A stretch of 64,000 nt of DNA from CAZAMP01 sp964486455 (GTDB taxonomy: Bacteria > Eisenbacteria > RBG-16-71-46 > CAZAMP01). Below the pieces are notes generated by a model. The model made no database searches. It had not been told where the DNA came from and worked only from the letters and a program-made list of their open reading frames with translations. The stretch spans positions 106,139-170,138 of the forward strand of contig CAZAMP010000003.1 of NCBI GenBank assembly GCA_964486455.1, written 5' to 3'. Below, in pieces: positions 50,198-58,935 of the stretch (within the stretch, counting starts at the first letter, position 1; each line of letters starts with the position of its first letter). A program made the translations under genes and the position numbers.

Positions 50198-51346
50198 TCA
50201 CGAGATGTGTTGGGCCAGCCAATCCTCGAGTCGGCGCCCGATCCGCTGCCAGGAGAAATGCTCTTCGGCCCGGCGCCTGCCCGCGAGCGCCATGGTGGCG
50301 CGGCGATCGGGATCCATCAACAGATCGCGGATCGCGCGTCCAAGCTCCGCGGGATCGCGTGACGTCAAGACGCCCGTCTCGGGCGTGATGATCGATGCGA
50401 CCCCTCCGCCCTCGTATGCGACCGGCACGGTTCCCGCCGCGAGCGCCTCGGCGTAGATGATGCCGAAGTGCTCCTTCTTCTCGGGCGCGGCCGTGAGAAC
50501 GGGCGCGGCACTGATCAGCGCCGCCTTGTCCTCGGCGGATACGAATCCGAGCAGCTTCCCGCGTTGCGCGAGATCCGATTCAATATCCTCTCGAAGCTCA
50601 CCGTCTCCGATGAAGATCGTCGGCGCGAGATCCGCGTATTCCGCGCACGCCCGGACCACGTTCTGTGGTCCCTTGGATCGGGTCAGCGCCCCCGGACAGA
50701 TCACATACATTTCCGGAAGGTCGTACTTTTCCCTGATGTTCCCGCCTTGTGTGGGTCCGAATTCTTCCAGATCCACCCCACACGGGAGCACGAGGAACCG
50801 ATCGTGTGGAAGATCCACCATCGGCAGGATGAGCTCGTCGCGCACGTAATCCGTCGTGACGAGGATGCCGCTCGCGTCTTCGATCGCCGAGCGAATCATC
50901 GCCCAGATGCGATCGTCGTAAAGTCCTTCATGACGCGGTTCGATACCGGTGCCGTGAAGAAAGAGCACATACGGCTTGCCGGCATTTCGCGCTGCTTCGG
51001 CCGTGGCGATCGCGCTCAGATTGGCGTGATGACCCATTACGATGTCCACGTCACCCATCACCCTCGCGAGCGCGCTCGTGTAATCGTTCAGATAGGGTGC
51101 CGCGGTCTCATAGGACATGCGCGCGACCTGCAGCTGGTTCTCGCCGGCTGAAGGCAGATGTTCGTGGACCGGAACAACGTTTGTGTGAAGTGGGATGTCG
51201 ATGTTGACTGCACCCTGCACGCCGTCTCCGATGCGAGGATGCATGAACGTCACCCGATGTCCGTTGCCTACGAGATACCGGGTTTGCTGGCGGGCGACTT
51301 CCCCGCTCCCGCGCCCGGCGTTCAAGAGCAGAACCGCGATGTTCAT
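50198..51346 (-). CDS. Glycosyltransferase family 4 (GT-B fold)
   Basis: 382 residues. The N-terminal Rossmann half (MNIAVLLLNAGRGSGEVARQ, VDIVMGHHANL) is followed by the linker PCGVDLEEFGPTQG and the C-terminal half with CPGALTRSKGPQNVVRA and the nucleotide-sugar EX7E segment EHFGIIYAEALAAGTVPVA. It transfers a sugar from a nucleotide donor; the acceptor is unknown. It precedes the HD-like gene by about 70 bases. Confidence 0.9.
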   Translation of the reverse strand: MNIAVLLLNAGRGSGEVARQQTRYLVGNGHRVTFMHPRIGDGVQGAVNIDIPLHTNVVPVHEHLPSAGENQLQVARMSYETAAPYLNDYTSALARVMGDVDIVMGHHANLSAIATAEAARNAGKPYVLFLHGTGIEPRHEGLYDDRIWAMIRSAIEDASGILVTTDYVRDELILPMVDLPHDRFLVLPCGVDLEEFGPTQGGNIREKYDLPEMYVICPGALTRSKGPQNVVRACAEYADLAPTIFIGDGELREDIESDLAQRGKLLGFVSAEDKAALISAAPVLTAAPEKKEHFGIIYAEALAAGTVPVAYEGGGVASIITPETGVLTSRDPAELGRAIRDLLMDPDRRATMALAGRRRAEEHFSWQRIGRRLEDWLAQHIS

Positions 51347-51359
51347 CTCGTGTCGTCTC

Positions 51360-51617
51360 CTATTGCAGGTCCCATTCCTTTACCCACTGCTGGGCGAGAA
51401 TTCCGGCCTTCACAAACGGATCGCCGGCCGCGATCGCTTCGGCGACCGCGAGGCTGTCCGCGGAGAAACAGATCATACCGCCGCCCCGATCGCCGAACGG
51501 GCCGCCTATCCAATCCGGAAGCTTTCTGTCCTTCCAGTAGCGCACGTGATCCGGGATAGCGGCGCGCACCGCGTCCGCGTCGGCCTCGAAGAAGTAGAAG
51601 AAAACGAATCGACTCAT
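51360..51617 (-). CDS. YciI-like small protein
   Basis: 85 residues, ATG 51617 overlapping the TauE stop (ATGA). The sequence SRFVFFYFFEADADAVRAAI, DHVRYWKDRKL, GGPFGDRGGGMICFSADS, AIAAGDPFVKAG and a Trp-rich end follow the YciI-type dimeric alpha/beta fold, including the usual His (DH in DHVRYW) and the DPF motif. The role of the family is unclear; some are lyase-like. Confidence 0.88.
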   Translation of the reverse strand: MSRFVFFYFFEADADAVRAAIPDHVRYWKDRKLPDWIGGPFGDRGGGMICFSADSLAVAEAIAAGDPFVKAGILAQQWVKEWDLQ

Positions 51618-52375
51618 CCGGCAATCACCTTTCGGGTCAGGAAGAAGATCGCGACGATGATCACGAGCCCGAGGATTCTCTCCAGTGTCTTCGGAGAGAA
51701 CTTGGCCGACCCCATGAACGAACCGACCGTGCCGCCGACGAGCACGGCGATGATGAGCGGAATGATGCTCACGACGTCGATGGCGTTGTACTGCAGGCGT
51801 GAAGCAAGCCCGGCAAGCGAGTTCAGCCAAATGAAGATCGCGCCGCAGGCGGCCGCCTCCTTCTGCGTTCCCAGCCCAAGGATGATGATCAGTGGCACGA
51901 GATAGATCCCGCCGCCGATCCCTACGATTCCCGCGACCAAGCCCAGCACTGATCCCGCAACGAGTGAAAGGATGACCTTGCCCGCGCGCCCCAGAGTCAA
52001 GGAGATCGAGGTGTCCTGCCACACGTAGATCCGCAGCGCGACGAACACCAGCGAGATCATCAGCAGCCAGTAGAAGAGCGCCTTCGGCACCTGAAGCGAT
52101 CCGCCCAGGTACGCCATGGGAATTGACGACACGAGAAACGGCAACACCAAACGAAAGCGGGCGTGTTTGTACCGTATGAAATTGAAGCTGCCGATCGACG
52201 TGACGACGACATTGAGAGAGAGTGTGATGAGCGGAATGGCGAGGGTACCCATCCCGAAGATCGCCATGAGCGCCGTGTAGGATGATCCTCCGCCGAGTCC
52301 CACCGACGAGTAGACGAACGCCACGACAAGGAAGAGCGCGGCCAAAACGTATGGGGAAATGGTCAGCGATTCCAA
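51614..52375 (-). CDS. TauE/SafE-family sulfite or anion exporter
   Basis: 253 residues with about eight membrane helices. The family repeats are seen as VYSSVGLGGGSSYTALMAIFG and GLVAGIVGIGGGIYLVPLII (in parts), the paired G-GG-G motifs of TauE/SafE. The substrate is probably a sulfur anion by family. The YciI-like gene follows it in an ATGA overlap. Confidence 0.92.
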   Translation of the reverse strand: MESLTISPYVLAALFLVVAFVYSSVGLGGGSSYTALMAIFGMGTLAIPLITLSLNVVVTSIGSFNFIRYKHARFRLVLPFLVSSIPMAYLGGSLQVPKALFYWLLMISLVFVALRIYVWQDTSISLTLGRAGKVILSLVAGSVLGLVAGIVGIGGGIYLVPLIIILGLGTQKEAAACGAIFIWLNSLAGLASRLQYNAIDVVSIIPLIIAVLVGGTVGSFMGSAKFSPKTLERILGLVIIVAIFFLTRKVIAG

Positions 52376-52432
52376 AGCGGCAAGGGCCTCCCTAGGTCTT
52401 CCACGCGATCTTCCAGATGTATGCGCAGCCCA

Positions 52433-55400
52433 CTACCGCGCCCCGCTCCGATCCTCGACGGGCGCGTCCTTCGAGCCATGCATGAGCGCCAACGCTTCGA
52501 GAAGGCCGAGCGCGGCCGTCACGGACGCCTCCCGGAAGCGCGTGATTCGAAACCCGTGCTCCCCGGTCGCGCTGAATTCCACCGGCGTCGACGTCGTGCT
52601 CAGCAACGTCCGCACCTCGTCTTTCGTCATCTCGCGCCCGAACAGGACCTCGAATAGCCCTCGGCGCAGTATGACGGACTTGGCCCCGATCTCCGTCGCC
52701 AGCACCCGGAGCCGCCGCAGGTCGAGAAGCTGCTGTCCCTCATGCGGCAGCGGACCGAATCGATCGCGAAGCTCAGCCTCGATCTCTCGGATCGCCTCCA
52801 TGTCGGACGCGTCCGCGAGCTTCTTGTAGAGCTTCACCTTCTCCGTGCGATTCGGGACGTACTTGTCCGGTAGGAACGCGTCGATGTCGGTCGTGACGCG
52901 CGCCTGCTCCTTTTCCTCGGTGGGGAGGCCCTTGAGCTCACGAACCGCCTCGTCCAGCAGGCGGCAGTAGAGATCGAAGCCGATGTTCACGATGAAACCG
53001 TGTTGTTCCGCCCCGAGGATGTTTCCCGCCCCGCGGATCTCCAGATCCCGCATCGCGAGCTGGAATCCCGATCCCAGCTCTTCCATCTCGTCGATGACGC
53101 GAAGCCGTTTCTGCGCGGTTTCCGTCAGCGCGCGATCACGTGGAACAAGGAGATACGCATACGCCCTCCGCGCCGACCGCCCGATCCGGCCGCGGAGCTG
53201 ATAGAGCTGCGCGAGCCCGAATGCATCGGCGCGGTTGATGAGGATCGTGTTCACCGTCGGAATGTCGAGACCGCTCTCGATGATCATCGTCGTGAGCAGA
53301 ACGTCGTGCTTGCGCGCGAGGAAATCGGCCATCACGCGCTCGAGCTGGCGTTCGGACATCTGCCCGTGCGCGATCGCGATCCGAAGCTCGGGGACGATCC
53401 TTCCGAGATAGACCCCCATCTCCTGAATCGTCTGCACGCGATTGTGTACGAAGAACGACTGCCCACCCCGGTCGGCCTCGCGGAGCAGCGCGTCTACGAT
53501 CACGTCCTCCTCGAAGTTCACGATCTCCGTATGGATCGGCAGGCGGTCGCGCGGTGGCGTGTTGATCATCGACATATCGTGCGCGCCGACGAGCGACATG
53601 TGCAGCGTGCGGGGAATCGGCGTGGCGGTGAGGGTGAGCACGTCCACCTGCGTGCGGAGCTTCTTGATGATCTCCTTGTGGCGCACTCCGAAGCGTTGCT
53701 CCTCATCGACGACGAGAAGCCCCAGATCGTGAAACCCGATGTCTTTGGATAGCAGGCGATGTGTGCCGATCACGATGTCGACCTGGCCGACGTTCAGCTC
53801 CTCGACCACCTTCTTCTGCTCGGCGGTCGTGCGGAAGCGACTCAGCATTTCGACCTTCATCGGAAAGCCCTCGAGTCGCCGCCGAAACGTCGTGAAGTGC
53901 TGTTCGGCGAGAAGTGTCGTGGGCACGAGGATCGCCACCTGCTTGCCGCCGACCACCGCCTTGAACGCGGCCCGGATCGCGACCTCCGTCTTGCCGTATC
54001 CGACGTCTCCGCATACGAGGCGGTCCATGGGGCGCTCTGACTCCATGTCTGTCTTGACGTCCTGGATCGCCGCGAGTTGGTCGGGGGTTTCGTCGTACTC
54101 GAACGCCGCCTCCAGCTCATGCTGCCACGGGCCGTCGGTTGGAAAGACGTAGCCGGGGCCGGCCTTTCGGCGGGCGTAGGTTTGAATCAGCTCGTCGGCC
54201 ATGATCTTGATGCGCTTCTTGGCACGACTGCGGAGCTTCTGCCAGGCGGTTCCGCCGAGGGTCGTGATGTTCGGTACAGCTCCCTCTCCTCCGGAGTAGC
54301 GTTGGACGAGATCGAGCTGATCGGTCGGAACGTAAAGCTTGTCGTCCTTGGCGTAGGTGATGAGCAGGCAATCGACCTCGCGCCCGCTCAGCGTAATGCG
54401 CTCCATTCCACGGTAGATGCCGACACCGTGTTCGATGTGTACGACGTAGTCTCCCGGCTTGAGCGCTTGCAGCTCCGTAGCCAGTATGCCGCGCTTGAAT
54501 CGTCTGGATCGCTCGCGGCGTCGAGGACGTCCCCAGATCTCGTGATCGGTCATCACGGTCAGCGCCGGCTCGATGAGCGTGAACCCCTCGCCGATGTTGC
54601 CGACCATGACTTCGACCGGCCACTCCTCCATGAGCTCCTCCAGGCGCTCGCGGTGCGGATCCGAATCACAGAGGATGAGCACGCGTCTTCCGTCACTTCG
54701 ATGGCGCGTGAGGCTCTCGCGAAGAAGGTTGAGGTTTCGCCCGAAGCCTTCTGACGCGCGCGTTCGCATCTCGACAAGACGCGGGTCGCGTTCACCCACC
54801 GCGCGATCCTTCCGATCGCCCGCGCGGGGCAGGATGAGCTGGTCGTACGGGCTCAAGCGTCGAACGAGATCATCGCGGAAGAGGAAGAGATCTTCCGGAG
54901 GCGCGAAGAAGTTACCGCGATCGGCTTCGATCTGATACGACTGTCGGTAGTCCTCCTCGATCCCTTCGGCGAGATCGAGGATCGATTTGGGTCCGTCGAT
55001 CACGACAAGCGTGTCGTCCGGAAAATACGACGTGAGATCGGTCAGCTTGTCGGGGAATAGCCCGGCGAGCCAGTAGGCGCCTTCGACGTCTCGCCGGGTG
55101 CCGAAATCCTCGAGCAGCCGGTCGACGCCCTCTTCACCGTTGGGGTGGCGAGGAATCAGGCCCGGCCGCGCATCCTCCAACTCACGCTCATCCAGAAGAA
55201 GCTCGCGGATCGGCAAGGCCGCGGCGGTCTCCAGCCGATGAACGGAGCGTTGGTTTCCCACCTCGAACTCGCGGAGGCTCGCGATCCGGTCGTCGTCGAA
55301 CTCCACACGGACGGGGTTGTCCCGGCCGAACGAGTAGAAGTCGATGATGCCGCCGCGATGGCCGAAGTCGCCGTGCTCCTCCACCATCGGCACGTTCGAG

Positions 55401-55900
55401 TAGCCCAGCGCGACGAGCCCGCGCGCCACGTCTTCGAGGTCCATCCGATCGCCTGTCCGAAAGCGCAGAATCCGATCGGTGAACCGATCGGGTCGCGGAA
55501 CGCGAAGCATCAGCGATTCGACGGGGACCGCGACCACCTGCACCGTGCCGGTGGCGAGCCCCGAGAGCGTTTCGATCCGCGCGGCGCGGGTCGCCATACC
55601 GGTGAAACCGGACGCGTAGACGGCCAGGTCGATTTCCGGAAGGACGGCGCAGGCTCCGGCGCCGATCAGAAACTCCAGGTCCTGCGCGATGGCGCGGGCG
55701 CGTTCGAGATCCCGGGAGACGATGACGGCCGGCCGGTTCGTTTCGCGGAGCACCTGCGCAAGCGCCACCGACGGCGCCCCGCCGCGGGCGCCGCTCAGAA
55801 CAGCGGAAGTCCCGGGTTCGCTCAGGAGGCTGAGGAGATCCTTGATCCCGGGATCTTGTGCCGCCGCTTCGAGGATGGTGTCTGACGCCTGTCTGCCCAT
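52433..55900 (-). CDS. mfd: Transcription-repair coupling factor Mfd
   Basis: 1155 residues, the normal length. An N-terminal UvrB-like region with a degenerate helicase fold (PSVALAQVLRETNRPAVIV) is followed by the RNA-polymerase-interacting CarD-like domain (KPGDYVVHIEHGVGIYRGME). Helicase domains have Walker A GDVGYGKTEVA, the DEEQ motif VVDEEQRFGVRHKE, LTATPIPRTLHMSLVG, and the TRG motif. The C-terminal domain is TRCF type (IREIEAELRDRFGPLP). It displaces RNA polymerase stalled at lesions and recruits UvrA. Confidence 0.98.
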   Translation of the reverse strand: MGRQASDTILEAAAQDPGIKDLLSLLSEPGTSAVLSGARGGAPSVALAQVLRETNRPAVIVSRDLERARAIAQDLEFLIGAGACAVLPEIDLAVYASGFTGMATRAARIETLSGLATGTVQVVAVPVESLMLRVPRPDRFTDRILRFRTGDRMDLEDVARGLVALGYSNVPMVEEHGDFGHRGGIIDFYSFGRDNPVRVEFDDDRIASLREFEVGNQRSVHRLETAAALPIRELLLDERELEDARPGLIPRHPNGEEGVDRLLEDFGTRRDVEGAYWLAGLFPDKLTDLTSYFPDDTLVVIDGPKSILDLAEGIEEDYRQSYQIEADRGNFFAPPEDLFLFRDDLVRRLSPYDQLILPRAGDRKDRAVGERDPRLVEMRTRASEGFGRNLNLLRESLTRHRSDGRRVLILCDSDPHRERLEELMEEWPVEVMVGNIGEGFTLIEPALTVMTDHEIWGRPRRRERSRRFKRGILATELQALKPGDYVVHIEHGVGIYRGMERITLSGREVDCLLITYAKDDKLYVPTDQLDLVQRYSGGEGAVPNITTLGGTAWQKLRSRAKKRIKIMADELIQTYARRKAGPGYVFPTDGPWQHELEAAFEYDETPDQLAAIQDVKTDMESERPMDRLVCGDVGYGKTEVAIRAAFKAVVGGKQVAILVPTTLLAEQHFTTFRRRLEGFPMKVEMLSRFRTTAEQKKVVEELNVGQVDIVIGTHRLLSKDIGFHDLGLLVVDEEQRFGVRHKEIIKKLRTQVDVLTLTATPIPRTLHMSLVGAHDMSMINTPPRDRLPIHTEIVNFEEDVIVDALLREADRGGQSFFVHNRVQTIQEMGVYLGRIVPELRIAIAHGQMSERQLERVMADFLARKHDVLLTTMIIESGLDIPTVNTILINRADAFGLAQLYQLRGRIGRSARRAYAYLLVPRDRALTETAQKRLRVIDEMEELGSGFQLAMRDLEIRGAGNILGAEQHGFIVNIGFDLYCRLLDEAVRELKGLPTEEKEQARVTTDIDAFLPDKYVPNRTEKVKLYKKLADASDMEAIREIEAELRDRFGPLPHEGQQLLDLRRLRVLATEIGAKSVILRRGLFEVLFGREMTKDEVRTLLSTTSTPVEFSATGEHGFRITRFREASVTAALGLLEALALMHGSKDAPVEDRSGAR

Positions 55901-55904
55901 GGTT

Positions 55905-56669
55905 CTATCGTCGCCTCATCTCAGCGAAGGTCCAGACCCGCTTGCGCCCCGAGCGGCCGGTGAAGCTCTTCTCATCTGTAGAGTGAAGTGTGAAGCCGGC
56001 ATCCTCACAGATCCCGATCACGTCGTCGACCGGAAACGTGTTCAGAGCGAAATCGACGCTCCGCTCCTGCACGCCGTCTGTTTCATCTCGCCAGCGATAC
56101 GTGTAGACGCACTCGAGCCGCTCAGCTTCCGTCCGATGACGGGCCGTGACCATGCGCCGGATCGCGCGTCCGTCCTCGGTCGTCCACGTCATCCAATCGA
56201 ACTGCTTCGTTGTCTCGGAGTGGTCTTCGTCCCGAAAGACCGCGATGTCGAAGAGAAACGGCGCTCCCGCCTCGAGCAGACGATGAATCCCCCGAAAACA
56301 CACCGCGAGGGCTTCGCGTTTCAGCAGGCAGCTGAGCGAGTTGTATCCACAGAACACGGCGTCGAACGGTCCTTGGACCGGAAGGCGCGTCATGTCACCG
56401 CAAACCAATCCGAGAATCGGGCTTGCCGGCGGCGCTTTGCGAGACAGGATCTCCAGCATCGGACGCCCGATGTCCAGGGCCACGACGCGGACGCCGGCGG
56501 CCGCCAGTGGCAGCGTGAGCCGTCCCGTTCCCGCGGCAAGCTCGAGCACGGTTCCGTCCAGGTCTCGAAAACGATTCGTGTAGCGATCGGTATCGCCGAG
56601 GTGGGCGTCGCTTCCCTCGCTCAGGTCGTATTGCTGCGCGAAGATCGGATGCTGATAGCGCTCAACCAC
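55905..56669 (-). CDS. Class I SAM-dependent methyltransferase
   Basis: 254 residues. Motif I is VLELAAGTGRLTLPLAAAGVRVVALD, followed by MLEILSRKA and the motif II region LVCGDMTRLPVQGPFDAVFCGYNS, all standard for Rossmann methyltransferases. The substrate is unknown. It starts 4 bases after mfd ends in transcription-order terms and is preceded by a glycosyltransferase, so it may methylate a glycan or small metabolite. Confidence 0.88.
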   Translation of the reverse strand: MVERYQHPIFAQQYDLSEGSDAHLGDTDRYTNRFRDLDGTVLELAAGTGRLTLPLAAAGVRVVALDIGRPMLEILSRKAPPASPILGLVCGDMTRLPVQGPFDAVFCGYNSLSCLLKREALAVCFRGIHRLLEAGAPFLFDIAVFRDEDHSETTKQFDWMTWTTEDGRAIRRMVTARHRTEAERLECVYTYRWRDETDGVQERSVDFALNTFPVDDVIGICEDAGFTLHSTDEKSFTGRSGRKRVWTFAEMRRR

Positions 56670-56683
56670 GGCGAGGCGGCCTC

Positions 56684-57946
56684 CTAGTTGCGACGTTTCG
56701 TCGGCGAAGGTGCGAGCGATTCGTAGACCGCCAGCAGGTTACTCATCTGATTCTGCCAGTTGAAGGTTTCACGGACGAGCCGCTGGGCATCGCTGTGAAT
56801 CCGCTCACGCCTCGGACGATCGTCTTCGAGCGTCAGGAGCGCGTTGGCGACCGCGACCGCGTCGGTTGGATCGACGCGCACACCGAGATCCGCCGACGAC
56901 CAGAGTCGTTGAAACTCAGGAAAGTCGCTCGCCACCACGGGAAGGCCCGCGCGCATGTACTCGAAGACCTTGTTGGGGGAAACAAGGTAGTGGGCGAGGC
57001 TCGTGTTCTGAAATAACGCCAGACCGTAGTCGGCGGACGCGGTTGCGTCCGGAAGCTCGGAGCCCGGCACGGAACCCGGATGGAATGCGCGCTTCGCTAG
57101 ACCGAAGCTATCGATGCGACGCTTCAGCTCCGCGGAATCCTGCCCGTCACCCAAAACGATGTAGACGAACGGTTCGGGAAGCCGCCGCAAGGCCTCGAGC
57201 GCCACGAAGATCCCGCGATCCGCATTGATGAGCCCCTGGTAGAGGAGGATCCGGTGATTCTCCTCGAGGCCGAAACGTTCGCGGAGCGTCGTCGTGCGCG
57301 GTGTCGGTTCTCCGTCCTGGCAGTTCATCACGAGGATGGGGCTGACGCCGGGATACCATTCGCTCACCTGCTCCGCCTGGCTCCGTGCCGTCATGATGAC
57401 GCACGCCGCGCCACCGATGAGGTCCGACTCCATGCGCCGGTAGCGGCGGATGACCGATCCCGGCGCCTTGAGCAGGTAGTTGTTCTCCCGCCATAGCTCA
57501 TGGGAGTCGTAGACGTACGGAACATCCAACCGCGCCGAGAGCCGCGCCCCGACATCGAGCGTGTCGAGGTCATGGCAGTGGATCGCGTCCGGACGCCACG
57601 CCTCGAGCCGTCGTGCCGCACCCTTGGCCCATCGGCCACGCATTCTCTCCAAGACCCATGATCGCCGCAGTCGATTTCGCCGTATTCGATCAAGAAGGCG
57701 GCCGGCCACGGACGTCGGTCGCTCGCGTATGACCCGGTTGAACTCGCCCCGGACCAGCGTTCGCCAACCCGACGAGACCGGAACTCGACGGACCGAGTAT
57801 CCGGGACTTTCCTGTTCGGGCAGGTCGGGACGTGATCGTGCCGCGACGATCAGAACCTCATGCCCGGCGGCGGTCAGGTCGCGCGCCTCCCGGTGTACGC
57901 GGTTGTCGTTGACGAAGTCGTTGTAGAGGAGCATGCCGATCCGCAT
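56684..57946 (-). CDS. Glycosyltransferase family 4
   Basis: 420 residues. GT-B fold: MRIGMLLYNDFVNDNRVHREA at the start, DAIHCHDLDTLDVGARL, the EENHRILLYQGLINADRGIF region and NKVFEYMRAGLPVVASDFPEF as the donor-binding segment. It differs from the enzyme at 50198-51346. It begins a short operon with the methyltransferase. Confidence 0.9.
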   Translation of the reverse strand: MRIGMLLYNDFVNDNRVHREARDLTAAGHEVLIVAARSRPDLPEQESPGYSVRRVPVSSGWRTLVRGEFNRVIRERPTSVAGRLLDRIRRNRLRRSWVLERMRGRWAKGAARRLEAWRPDAIHCHDLDTLDVGARLSARLDVPYVYDSHELWRENNYLLKAPGSVIRRYRRMESDLIGGAACVIMTARSQAEQVSEWYPGVSPILVMNCQDGEPTPRTTTLRERFGLEENHRILLYQGLINADRGIFVALEALRRLPEPFVYIVLGDGQDSAELKRRIDSFGLAKRAFHPGSVPGSELPDATASADYGLALFQNTSLAHYLVSPNKVFEYMRAGLPVVASDFPEFQRLWSSADLGVRVDPTDAVAVANALLTLEDDRPRRERIHSDAQRLVRETFNWQNQMSNLLAVYESLAPSPTKRRN

Positions 57947-58143
57947 CCGTCCTCCTCGGCGGGTTTGGCGTGCGATTAGGACGGACCATTCTAGCCGAGG
58001 CCGCCCGCGGCGAACAGGCGTGAGTGGATCTTCCCTGGCGCGAAGGGGGCCGGAGGGCTATCTTTTCAGCACTCGGAACCGTCGACCCGGTCGCTTCATA
58101 GAGCACGTCCGAGCGCGATTCGGCGGCTCTCATGGGAGGAGAG

Positions 58144-58794
58144 ATGACGTCTCGAGCATGGATGAGCGGTCTCTGGGCCGTGTGTCTCATATGCCTGCTC
58201 TCGCCCGCGGCCGCCGATGCGGAGGTCGACCCCTCGCTGTTCGCGATATTTTCGGTCGGCTACGCCGTGGCGGGGGGCGCCGCGGATGTCGGTGAGAACC
58301 GGGAAACGGGCTGGAACTTCTACGGCGCCATCCGCCGCGAGATCCCCTACCGACTCAAGGCGGGGATCGGCTTCGAGTACGGAACACTCGGCTTCGACGC
58401 GGCTTCTTACTTTGCCTCTCGGGATATCCACACCGAATTCCCGGAGAATCACCTGGAAGGCGGTGACATGGGCTACTTCGCCGCCGTGGGAGAGCTGTTC
58501 TGGGAGTTCCCCGTATCCGGCTCACCGATCCCGTATCTGACCGGGGGGGTGGGGTACTACAGCTGGTCAACCGACATGATCATCCTCGATACGGACGCCT
58601 TCCCGATCCTCGAGGGTGAGAGCCCGATCATCTTCGCCGACGAGAGCGGCGTCGGCTTCAAGATTGGTAGCGGCCTGCGCTTTCCGCTCGGCGACAGTCC
58701 GGGGATCTGGGGGGAGTTCGCCCTTCATCTGGTGCCGGCGGACGGTGGAACACTGATTCTTCGACCCATGAGGATCGGGATCTCGTTTCCATGA
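58144..58794 (+). CDS. Small outer-membrane beta-barrel protein
   Basis: ATG 58144 has GGAGG four bases upstream. The 216-residue product has a signal peptide (SGLWAVCLICLLSPAAADA) and then strand-rich sequence with Gly/Tyr/Phe turns typical of OmpA- or OmpW-like barrels (GYAVAGGAADVG, FYGAIRREIPYRLKAGIGFEYG in parts, YLTGGVGYYSWS, ending IGISFP). Its role is unknown. It stands alone between the glycosyltransferase and the regulator. Confidence 0.75.
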   Translation: MTSRAWMSGLWAVCLICLLSPAAADAEVDPSLFAIFSVGYAVAGGAADVGENRETGWNFYGAIRREIPYRLKAGIGFEYGTLGFDAASYFASRDIHTEFPENHLEGGDMGYFAAVGELFWEFPVSGSPIPYLTGGVGYYSWSTDMIILDTDAFPILEGESPIIFADESGVGFKIGSGLRFPLGDSPGIWGEFALHLVPADGGTLILRPMRIGISFP

Positions 58795-58935
58795 CCCGCC
58801 CCGGTCCTTCTCAACGCAGATTCCCGCGTCTTCTGAAATCAAGAACCCGTGATAGCCTTGCCTTCGGCGCCCTCTTGTCCTAAGAATCCGTGAGTGACCG
58901 ACCTCTACCGCGACCGTTCACCGAGGAGGCTGAAG